From: Rhabdophis nuchalis
Taxonomy: Eukaryota > Chordata > Lepidosauria > Squamata > Natricidae
Direction: 5' to 3'
NCBI GenBank assembly: GCA_039707465.1
Contig: CM077651.1
Span: 18,007,519-18,071,518 of the forward strand
DNA: 64,000 nt
Under the pieces are notes generated by a model. The model saw only the letters and a program-made list of their open reading frames with translations. It searched no databases and was not told where the DNA came from. Within the stretch, counting starts at the first letter, position 1. Every line of letters begins with the position of its first letter. Shown here piece by piece: positions 56,400 to 64,000 of this stretch. Both the position numbers and the translations under genes were made by a program.

Positions 56400-56700
56400 T
56401 GAATTGTATTTTGTTAGATAACATCCAGTGTCCAGGTCTATCAAGGGCCTTCTAAATCCTGAGTCTATCATCTAAAATATTAACTATTCCTCCCTCCATT
56501 GTAGTGTTGTCTGCAAATTTGATGTTTTGCTTTTATCCCCTCACCTAAATCATTTAGGAAGATGTTGAAGAGCAAGATAGAATCTTGTGGTACCCCACTG
56601 CATGCTTCCCTCCATGTAGATGTAGTTCCATTGAGGATTATCTGCTCAGTGTGTTGGTCAGTCAGCTGTGGAATGCATCTGGTGTTGAAGGTGTGCCAGT
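56400..56700 (-). mobile_element. Old CR1/L3-like LINE fragment
   Basis: TGTAGTGTTGTCTGCAAATT, TCATTTAGGAAGATGTTGAA and TCTTGTGGTACCCCACTGC on the plus strand are the reverse complement of CR1-type RT coding sequence. Heavily decayed. Confidence 0.6.
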
Positions 56701-57015
56701 TGGATCTTTTTCTGGACCAAGAAGCCCTTCATACAGTCACTCAAGCCTTCGTTGTATGGACTATCATAATGTACTTGTGAATGGGTACTAATTCAGATAA
56801 TCCAGAAACTGTGGCTAAAGCAGTTATGGGTTTGTCTTAGTGCACCTATGTAACACTGCTTTTTGGGAAGCTATATTATCTTCCAGTTGGCTTCCAAGTG
56901 CAATTCAAAGTGATAATTATCATCCTTAATGCTCTTCCTGCATAAGATCTAGCTATTTGAATGATTGTCTCCTGTAATGTATTTCAGCCCTAATAAGTCT
57001 GTCAGGCAGTATGTT
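56701..57015 (+). mobile_element. Old L2-like LINE fragment
   Basis: Plus-strand TACAGTCACTCAAGCCTTCG, CTTCCAGTTGGCTTCCAAGTG and CAATTCAAAGTGATAATTATC correspond to the TVTHALV / [13 protein letters not shown] part of the L2-like protein. Many stops. Confidence 0.6.
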
Positions 57016-57279
57016 TGGGGACCTATCAATAAAACATAATCATTGATGCGATGAAAGAAATATTTATTCCATGTCACAGTTCCTACCTTCTGCAACAGGT
57101 ATGCTCTGAGATTTGTTTGGCTCTTGCTGGTCTTATTCAAAACAACAGCAGCCACAACACAAGTAAATACTTTTTCTTTTGGGTTTTGGGCTAACTTGGA
57201 TAATGATGTCCCGAACAGTACTCTTGTTGTCATAGAATGTGTCAAATCTTTTGTATCACTCAATATTTTGAAATTTTAT

Positions 57280-57330
57280 AATAATAATCTTTATTGTCAT
57301 TGTAATAAAATAAAATAAAATTACAATGAA
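57280..57330. repeat. A/T-rich LINE-tail-like sequence
   Basis: ATCTTTATTGTCATTGTAAT resembles the inverse of the ATTGACAATAAAGG end at 35.2 kb; AATAA-type run follows. Confidence 0.4.
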
Positions 57331-57424
57331 ATGTTATACTTTTGTAATTATTTTCAATATTATACACAATGAACTGGAGTAAATTAAATTAAATTAACTC
57401 CTAAAATCAGTGTTGGTTTAGATC

Positions 57425-57830
57425 TAACTATCAGGGTTCTGAGGGATGCCCTAATTAAATCATGAGCCTCAAGCCAAGCTTCAAAAGAAACCCAATTATT
57501 TATTAGGAGCAACATGTTGGCATGTACCCAAGTAGTCATGTAATTTACAGCCCAATTATGACCCTGTTTTCCCCCTCCTCCCAAGGTGTGTCATAAATCA
57601 CATTCTCCAACAGAGCACTTTCGCAGGCTGTAGAGATCACGCCCCTCCAGCTGTTGCAGGTAACCTGGGATACAGCCTTGAGAAAGGTGTGTGTGGAATG
57701 TGCTTCTGATTGTGGTTGCCATGCTGCTCCATCAGTTTCCCACCTCTTGCCTATGGCAACTCGAAAGCAGGCCAGGGATGCTTTGCAATTTGACACTGAC
57801 TTCTTCCCCATCAAGGTCCAGGGTAGGTCT
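57425..57830 (-). mobile_element. Probable solo LTR, copy 2
   Basis: Shares ATGAGCCTCAAGCCAAGCTTC-type, TTTATTAGGAGC, GGCATGTACCCAAGTAG and GGGATACAGCCTTGAGAAAG blocks with 4618-5080, in the same order and orientation. No retroviral genes nearby. Confidence 0.5.
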
Positions 57831-58547
57831 AGTAATTTACAGAATTCTTCAAGATGAACTAGTTGGTCTATACCAGAAAAGTGAAATTGTGCTGAGATAC
57901 GTTATTTGCAATATAGTTGTCTCCCCCACTCACCTTTCAGGAATGATGACAACTGAATTGTATGTGTTTTAATAAATGGTGGCATACACTGAATAAAACT
58001 AAATAAATTATTAGACTGCATGGATTCTACCTTTTTAAAAAGTTTATCTTTTCTTTATACAGAAACACTTGAATCAACAACTACTGCTTTCTTTAAAAAT
58101 GCATAATTCTAGCCAGGAGGAAGCTACATTTGCATAACTCAGATGAAGGGCAGTTAGCACCATTGTAAGAAGAATAAATCAAGTAAAGAATAGGCTTTGC
58201 ATTTGACTTTATGCAGCTTTCTGTTTGTGACTATGATCCTTGGGCACACACTAAAACAAAACATCTGTTATCTAATTCAATTAGTATTATCTATAGCACA
58301 GTTAAGGCTGTGAGAAGGGAGAAAGTGGTTTTTCTGTGTTGCGTCTACAGTGAAAGTTTACACCAACCGTATGATCCCGAAGACCGAGAAACAGTAAAAA
58401 AAAAAAAAAAACATGATCTGGAAAGTATATATAGTTAGAAGCAAAACCTCTTGAATTCAGAAGGGATGATTTCCAACTAAGTGATATAGTTCACTTATCG
58501 TGGGAGCAATTACCTACTCAATGAATTTCTTTCTAAATAGTCTTGTC
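57831..58547. other. No recognisable feature
   Basis: AT-rich; an A-run at 58396-58410. Confidence 0.35.
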
Positions 58548-58869
58548 TAACATTAGTTGGAAGAGATGCGGTGGCTCAGTGGCTAAGATACTGAGCTTGT
58601 CGATCACAAAGGTTGGCAATTCAGCGGTTCGAATCCCTAGCGCCATCTAATGGAGTGAGCTCCTGTTACTTATAATAATAATAATAATTTATTATTTCTA
58701 TACCGCCCCCTCTCCCCACGGGGACTCGGGGCGGTGCACAGGTAGCATAAAAACAATAAATAACAACAACAATAAATAAACAACAAAATTTAAAAACCAA
58801 TTAAATAAACCCTGTGCTAAAATCCCGATTAAACTAAAACCTATTCTATAAAATCCCAAGGCAAGGAGG

Positions 58870-61800
58870 CTATCCCAGGCCGGCCAGACGGAAAAAGTAA
58901 GTTTTCAATTTAAGACGGAAGGAGCGGAGGTCCGTAGTTGTCCTAATGTCGGGGGGAAGGTCGTTCCAGAGGGCCGGGCCCGCCACAGAGAGCGCCCTTC
59001 CCCTGGGTGTCGCCCGCTGACACAGTCTAGTGGACGGCACCCGGAGAAGCCCCTCTCTGTGGGAGCGAATCGGCCGTGAGGACGTATGAGGCAGGATCCG
59101 ATCCTGCAGATAGCTAGGTCCCGAGCCATGGAGCGCTTTGAAGATGATGACTAGCACCTTGAAGCGCACCCGGAAGACGACAGGCAGCCAGTGCAGCTCG
59201 CGCAGGAGCGGTGTTACATGGGTAGACCTTGCGGTCCCCATAATTGCCCGCGCGGCTGCATTCTGGACTAGCTGAAGCCTCCGGGTGCACCTCAGGGGCA
59301 GCCCCATGTAGAGAGAGTTGCAATAGTCCAGTCGGGATGTCACGAGAGCATGAGTGACTGTGCGAAGGGCGTCCCGATCCAATAGGGGGCGCAATTGGCG
59401 AACCAGGCGAACCTGGTAAAACGCCCTCCTGGCCACGGCTGTCACCTGATCTTCCATGGACAGCCGGGCATCCAGGAGGACACCCAAATTGCGCGCCCCA
59501 TCCACAGGGGCAAGATGTTCGCCCCCTATGGCCAGCGATGGAATAAGCTGGTTGAATCGGGCAGCCGGAAACCACAGCCACTCGGTCTTGGTCGGGTTGA
59601 GCCTGAGTCCGTTACTTCCCATCCAGATCCGTACAGCTTCCAGGCACTGGCACATCACCGCTACGGCATCGTTGGGGTGGTTTGGGGTAGAAATGTACAG
59701 CTGGGTGTCATCAGCGTACAGATGGTATTCTACCCCAAAACCACGGATGATCTCACCCAGCGGCTTCATGTATGTGTTGAACAGGAGGGGCGAGAGGACC
59801 GACCCCTGAGGCACCCCACATGTGAGGGGTCTCGCGGTCGACCTCTGCCCCCCTGTCAACACAAATTGCGATCGGCCAGAGAGGTAGGAGGAGAACCACC
59901 GTAAAACGGTGCCTCCCACCCCCAACCCCCCCAGCCGATGCAATAGGATACCATGGTCGATGGTATCGAAAGCCGCCGAGAGGTCTAATAGGACCAGGAT
60001 GGAGGAACAACCCCCATCTCTGGCCCTCCAGAGATCATCAACCAACGCGACCAATGCCGTCTCGGTGCTATGCCCGGGCCGGAAGCCGGACTGGCGCGGA
60101 TCTAGATAGTCTACTTCCTCCAGGTGACGGGGAAACTGTTGTGCCACCACACTCTCGACAACCTTCGCCAAAAAGGGAAGGTTGGAGACGGGACGGTAGT
60201 TGTTCAAAGAAGCTGGATCCAAGGAGGGCTTCTTAAGGAGGGGCCTCACCATCGCTTCTTTAAGGGAAGCAGGCAAGACACCCTCACTCAAGGAAGCGTT
60301 GACCACCTCCTGGAGCCAGCCTCGTGTCACCACCCAGGATGCCAGTACAAGCCAGGAGGGACACGGGTCCAATAAACATGTGGTGGCTCGCAGTCGCCCA
60401 CGTAACCTGTCCATATCCTCGGAAGTAACGGAGTCAAACTCCTCCCAAACAAGATCTCTCTCGTGGCATCCCACTGGGCCATGAATGGGGGCTAACTCGT
60501 TCTGTATCTGAGCGATTTTCTCCTGCAGAAAAGTCACAAATTCCTCTGCTCTACCCTGTAGCGGGGCTTCCCGCACCCTCTGTTGAAGGAGGGAGCGGGT
60601 CACCCTAAACAGGGCGGCAGGGCGGTTTTCTGCGGATGCTATGAGAGTAGCGCAATGATGACGTTTGGCTACTCTCAGCGCCACAATGTAAGTCCGTAAA
60701 TGGGCTCTTACCTGTGTCCGGTCAGATTCAGAACGAGAAGACCTCCATCTACTCTCTAGGCATCTCTTGCGGCGTTTCATCACCCCCAGCTCCTCGGTAA
60801 ACCAAGGAGCCAGGGTGTTCCGCCGCCGCAAGAGAGGCCGCAAGGGCGCGACCCGATCCAAGGCTCCCGTGGTCGCACTATTCCATGCGGCCACGAGGTC
60901 CTCCATCGGGGCGCGGGTCAGGGGTACAGGAACTGGCCCAAGCGCCGTTTGGAACCCATCCGGGTCCATCAGGCGCCTGGGGCGGAACCAGATTGGTAAT
61001 TCAGGTCCCGCCTCCCCGCGGAGGGGAGCAGCGGTTGGAAAGTCGAGCCGGAGAAGTGAGTGGTCTGTCCATGACAAGGGTGTGATGACTATGTCCCCTA
61101 TACCCAGATCACTCGTCCATTGGCCTGAGACAAAGATGAGATCCGGTGTGTGTCCACCCTCGTGAGTGGGGCCTTGAATTAGTTGGGTCAGGTCCATGGC
61201 CGTCATGGAAGCCATGAACTCCCGAGCTACCTCGGATGATTCGCCCAACGATGGCAGATTAAAATCCCCCATGACTAAAAGTCTGGGGGTCTCCACTGCC
61301 ACCGTAGCGATCACCTCGAGGAGCTCGGGCAGGGCTGCTGCTACATAGCGGGGAGCCAGGTATACAACCAGCAAGCCCAACTGCCTCCCTAGGCCCCACT
61401 TCACACAAAGGGACTCACAACCGGTAGTCTGTGGCACAATGGTCTCTCTCGGCTCAAGACCTTCCTTTACAATGACCGCTACCCCACCACCCCTACCCAG
61501 GGCCCGAGGCTGATGAAAAGCGTGGTAACCTGGCGGGCACATTTCAACGAGGGGGAGTCCACCCTCGTGGCCCAACCAGGTCTCTGCAATTCCCACCAGG
61601 TCCGGCTCCCCCTCCGACACGAGGTCGTGAATGAGGGGGGCTTTGTTGGCAACAGACCTGGCGTTGCAGAACATCAGCCGCAGGCCCTGGCTCTGTACAC
61701 CCTGGCCACCTAGCCTGCAGGGGTTGAGGCACTTGACCGTCTGTAGCCAACGGCCTCGTGTCCCCAACCGGGAGGATGACACTTGTCTCCCCTCGGACCT

Positions 61801-62130
61801 GCCTCTCCCCACGACCTTCTGGATGGAAATGCCCTCTGTCGGAACGACTTGAATCTCCCCCCTCCTAACGGAACCTTCCGCTACCCTCCGTCGCCCGCTG
61901 GCCTGGCCCTCTCTTCCCTCACCCGCCTCAACCTGACTACACCCTCCCTCCTCCCTGGTACCCCCTAAAATAGTCATTAATTTAAAAATTAAAAAACCCC
62001 TAAGCCTACGCTTTTTCCACCTCTCCAGATTAATGAATCCTTCATCAAGGTGGGCCCTCGTTAGAACGGAGGGCCAAACCTGCGAGAGCGGGGACTCCCG
62101 CAGTCGTAACAAGTCTAGCCTATCATACAT
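58870..62130 (-). CDS. L2-like LINE ORF2: APE endonuclease + reverse transcriptase, 1086 codons intact
   Basis: Single uninterrupted frame. Residues 1-148 are a basic, Gly/Arg/Glu-rich leader of unknown role, and the true start could lie inside it. Residues about 150-365 form an APE-type endonuclease with N156 (CNARSV), E183 (AETWL), D289/N291 (GDFNLP), D330 (PDLIFVSG) and D356-H357 (SWTDH) all present. Residues about 625-900 are the reverse transcriptase: LLKKPSLDP and [36 protein letters not shown], motif A D716 and D722 in [12 protein letters not shown], motif [14 protein letters not shown] near 772, motif C Y805-A-D807-D808. The C-terminal about 180 residues match the other copies. The product would nick target DNA and prime cDNA synthesis there. 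All catalytic residues I can check are intact. Confidence 0.93.
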   Translation of the reverse strand: MYDRLDLLRLRESPLSQVWPSVLTRAHLDEGFINLERWKKRRLRGFLIFKLMTILGGTREEGGCSQVEAGEGREGQASGRRRVAEGSVRRGEIQVVPTEGISIQKVVGRGRSEGRQVSSSRLGTRGRWLQTVKCLNPCRLGGQGVQSQGLRLMFCNARSVANKAPLIHDLVSEGEPDLVGIAETWLGHEGGLPLVEMCPPGYHAFHQPRALGRGGGVAVIVKEGLEPRETIVPQTTGCESLCVKWGLGRQLGLLVVYLAPRYVAAALPELLEVIATVAVETPRLLVMGDFNLPSLGESSEVAREFMASMTAMDLTQLIQGPTHEGGHTPDLIFVSGQWTSDLGIGDIVITPLSWTDHSLLRLDFPTAAPLRGEAGPELPIWFRPRRLMDPDGFQTALGPVPVPLTRAPMEDLVAAWNSATTGALDRVAPLRPLLRRRNTLAPWFTEELGVMKRRKRCLESRWRSSRSESDRTQVRAHLRTYIVALRVAKRHHCATLIASAENRPAALFRVTRSLLQQRVREAPLQGRAEEFVTFLQEKIAQIQNELAPIHGPVGCHERDLVWEEFDSVTSEDMDRLRGRLRATTCLLDPCPSWLVLASWVVTRGWLQEVVNASLSEGVLPASLKEAMVRPLLKKPSLDPASLNNYRPVSNLPFLAKVVESVVAQQFPRHLEEVDYLDPRQSGFRPGHSTETALVALVDDLWRARDGGCSSILVLLDLSAAFDTIDHGILLHRLGGLGVGGTVLRWFSSYLSGRSQFVLTGGQRSTARPLTCGVPQGSVLSPLLFNTYMKPLGEIIRGFGVEYHLYADDTQLYISTPNHPNDAVAVMCQCLEAVRIWMGSNGLRLNPTKTEWLWFPAARFNQLIPSLAIGGEHLAPVDGARNLGVLLDARLSMEDQVTAVARRAFYQVRLVRQLRPLLDRDALRTVTHALVTSRLDYCNSLYMGLPLRCTRRLQLVQNAAARAIMGTARSTHVTPLLRELHWLPVVFRVRFKVLVIIFKALHGSGPSYLQDRILPHTSSRPIRSHREGLLRVPSTRLCQRATPRGRALSVAGPALWNDLPPDIRTTTDLRSFRLKLKTYFFRLAGLG

Positions 62131-63070
62131 GACATAAAGAGCAGTTCAAATACATAAAAGCATAAAGCATAAAAGCATGGGTCATGAAGGTTTTAAAGTG
62201 CATCGTTAGCCGCATTTAGATGATGAAATGATGTTAAAAATGATAAATAGATGTTAAAATATCAGTTCCATTAATAGGTTAAAGTGCATCGGTAGGAGTT
62301 CAGTTCAGCTAAAGCGTTCAGAGTCTTCTTTCCCTTGGGAGGGTTAAAGATCTTAGAAAGATGTCCATGGTCGGAAGATCTTAGTGGTTGCTTTCAATTG
62401 AGCAACCATCCCCAGGGCACCAACCTCCGTTTTGGCTCTCTCACAGCCATCTCCACCTCTGACGTGCCACTGGTCTCCGCTGGTCTTCATGGCGGCCCTC
62501 TCACCGCCGCCTCCGCACCTAAGCCCATCCTCCTGGTCCTCCAGGCCCTCCAGGCCCTCTGGCTCTCCGACATCAGGGCTTTTTTCAGGCTCTCTCACAG
62601 CCATCTCCGCCCTCAAGCCGCTGATCTTCACGGCGGCTCTCTCACCGCCGCCCCCGCACCTGGGTTTGTTCTTCCGTCCCTCCGGGCTCACCAACCTCCA
62701 GGCGCACAGCCGACTTCCAGCGCCATCCCAGGGACGCCGGGGAATGCCAGGGAATGCCAGGGACGTCAGGGGAGCACCAAGGGAGCACCAGGGAAACACC
62801 ATCCCAAGGACGCCAGGGGAGCGTCAGGAAACGCCATCCCAGGACGCCGGGACGCCGGGGAAGCCGACTTCCGGCCCGACGCTCACACCGCCGCCGCCGT
62901 CGCCGCCGCCGCCGCCGCCGCCGCCGTCCACCCAGCCGCCTCAGCGAAGACCTCACCCTGTGTCCAGGTGGGTCCCTCTCCGATCCCAGCCCTCAAAATA
63001 GTAACTAGAGGGCTGGGGCACTACCAGAGCGGCTAACGAGCTCCATGGCCCAGCAGAGCTCTGAGCTAGA
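62131..63070 (-). promoter_or_regulatory. GC-rich 5' UTR of L2-like LINE, probable internal promoter region
   Basis: Leader between the 5' terminus and ORF2. The distal half is CpG- and GC-rich with imperfect repeats: two near-identical blocks of GGCGGTGAGAGGGCCGCC type around 62490-62510 and 62630-62650 (minus sense), a GGGAATGCCA repeat at 62740-62760, and a CGC run. LINEs of this group usually initiate transcription inside the leader; promoter function here is inferred. Confidence 0.55.
62884..62935. repeat. (CCG/CGC)n trinucleotide repeat
   Basis: About 16 CGC-type units within the LINE leader; apparent Arg- or Pro-rich frames across it are not called. Confidence 0.92.
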
Positions 63071-63144
63071 CCGCCATCTTCCTCGCCAAGGAAGATGGCG
63101 GTCTAGCTTCAGGTCCCGCCTCCCCGCGGAGGGGAGCGGTCTAG
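63064..63144. repeat. Snap-back and internal-copy mosaic at the LINE 5' terminus
   Basis: GCTAGACCGCCATCTTCC (from 63065) is followed after TCGCCA-like loop bases by its inverse GGAAGATGGCGGTCTAGC. Then comes a 29-bp exact copy (63109-63137) of ORF2 sequence at 61001-61029, and then GGTCTAGCTT again. Confidence 0.9.
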
Positions 63145-63396
63145 CTTGTCCCAGCTTCTGCCAACTTAGCAGTTTGAAAGCATGTAAAATATTTTCTGTG
63201 GGACCACCATTGGTGGGAAGGTAATAGCATTCTGTGTGCCGTCGACATTTAGTCATGCCAGCCACATGACCACAGAGAGGTCTTCAGACACAGCGCTGGC
63301 TCTTTGGCTTTGAAATGGATATGAGCACCACCCTCTAGAGTTGGAACAACTAGCACATATGTGCAAGGGGAACCTTTACCTTTTAACATTAGGTGG

Positions 63397-64000
63397 TGAC
63401 TTTCCCCCCCTTCAAATATTACCATTGTTTTAACATGCCACTGTAAGCCTTCAATTTAATTCAGAAAATAATTCTGTCTGGATGGATATATAACGTTATC
63501 AGAGAGCTGAATTTGTGGACAGAGCTGAAAGTTTAAGGAATCTTCCATTTTTCTATTTTAGGAGACATCTCAACATTTTTCTATTGAGGATTTGATCAGC
63601 TGAGAATAAGCAATGGCCAATTTAACTTTCAGCGTAAAATAGGAAAATTAGAGTTAGTCATTGATGTTTAATGGAATTGTTACAAATGCTGTTACTTTTT
63701 CCAAATATCTCAAGATTACTGGAGTTTGGTTGCAGGCTTTACAATCAATCTGATTTACATTATTAAATATATCTTATTTCCTAAGCAAAAAGACCAACAA
63801 TTACTTGTTGTGATGAGAAAAGGCAACCTTCAAGAAATTACAAGGACTCAACACTCAGAAAGTTCTGATCTTTAAGCACTTTATAATGCTCAGGTGCTGA
63901 GATGAGTCATTATTTTGGTTATTGAATGTTACATCTTTAACCAGGGTTGGAAGGGGTATTAGATAATAGGCACATTTCCCCCATTAAGTAGCTCATTAAA
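63397..64000. other. No recognisable feature
   Basis: AT-rich DNA to the window end; nothing supported. Confidence 0.4.

Larger units (their letters stand above)
58672..63144 (-). mobile_element. Near-full-length L2-like LINE (copy E), about 4.47 kb
   Basis: Minus-strand element inserted in the Sauria SINE. The order from its 5' end is: rearranged terminus (63070-63144), GC-rich 5' UTR with a CGC-type repeat (62884-62935), ORF2 (62130-58870), a 3' UTR of about 190 bp, and an ATT-repeat tail (58672-58700). CTT is present at both junctions (58669-58671, 63145-63147), so any target duplication is very short. No ORF1 was recognised in the 1-kb leader. It is the only copy in the window with a 5' UTR and looks young. 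Confidence 0.9.
58561..63383 (+). mobile_element. Sauria-type SINE split by an L2-like LINE
   Basis: The SINE head (58561-58671; box A TGGCTCAGTGG, box B GGTTCGAATCC, to CTCCTGTTACTT) and body/tail (63145-63383; from CTTGTCCCAGCTTCTGCC to AACCTTTACCTTT) together make one copy. Its own flanks are TAACATTAGTTGG (58548-58560) and TAACATTAGGTGG (63384-63396), one mismatch. Confidence 0.92.

Noticed and set aside
62335..63036. 233- and 189-codon plus-strand frames with Ala- and Pro-rich runs
   Set aside because: Antisense to the GC-rich leader of the LINE; runs come from the CGC repeat and imperfect leader repeats, not a host gene.

Overview
The window is a stretch of squamate-reptile genome, most likely from a snake. 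It is almost entirely non-genic and packed with transposable elements. The combination that points to this is: Sauria-type SINEs (tRNA-like boxes and an ACCTTT tail), Bov-B/RTE LINE ends, many CR1 LINE ends with GAATA-type microsatellite tails, an L2-like LINE with open reading frames, a Penelope-like fragment, long GATA/ATCT arrays, and many short hAT-like elements with 8-bp target duplications. No host protein-coding gene, rRNA or functional tRNA could be supported. The long open frames are retrotransposon proteins or translated microsatellites.

Layout. 1-2700 is a 5'-truncated L2-like LINE on the minus strand. 3.4-5.1 kb holds a Sauria SINE with a perfect 14-bp target duplication and a probable solo LTR. 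5.5-11.4 kb is a nested pile: the two ends of an older repeat enclose a 640-bp compound microsatellite, two CR1 ends (one split by a hAT element) and an L2-like LINE split by a plus-strand CR1. 12-21 kb has a SINE, hAT-like and TA-flanked DNA elements, a Bov-B end, a 60-bp tandem repeat and microsatellites. 21-29 kb has two ends of an unnamed LINE family, one carrying a 135-bp palindromic element, plus CR1 ends. 29-33 kb has hAT-like and TA-flanked elements and a poly-A retro-insertion. 33.8-35.2 kb is another LINE end with Bov-B inserted in it. 36-50 kb has CR1, hAT, SINE and palindromic elements between single-copy stretches. 51.7-53.1 kb is a 1.38-kb hAT-like element built around a 600-bp inverted repeat. 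54.5-55.1 kb is a Penelope-like fragment. 58.6-63.4 kb is a Sauria SINE split by a nearly full-length L2-like LINE with an uninterrupted 1086-codon endonuclease/reverse-transcriptase ORF.

How the parts relate. LINE proteins of the L2, CR1 and Bov-B types are the probable sources of mobilisation for the LINE and SINE copies here, since the SINE tails resemble LINE 3' ends. The DNA elements are all non-autonomous; no transposase gene is present. Many insertions can be ordered in time because one interrupts another. The most striking items are the near-intact L2-like LINE with a rearranged 5' end, a family of 135-bp snap-back elements with perfect 8-bp duplications, two hAT-like elements sharing one target duplication, and a 128-bp local copy embedded in a CR1.
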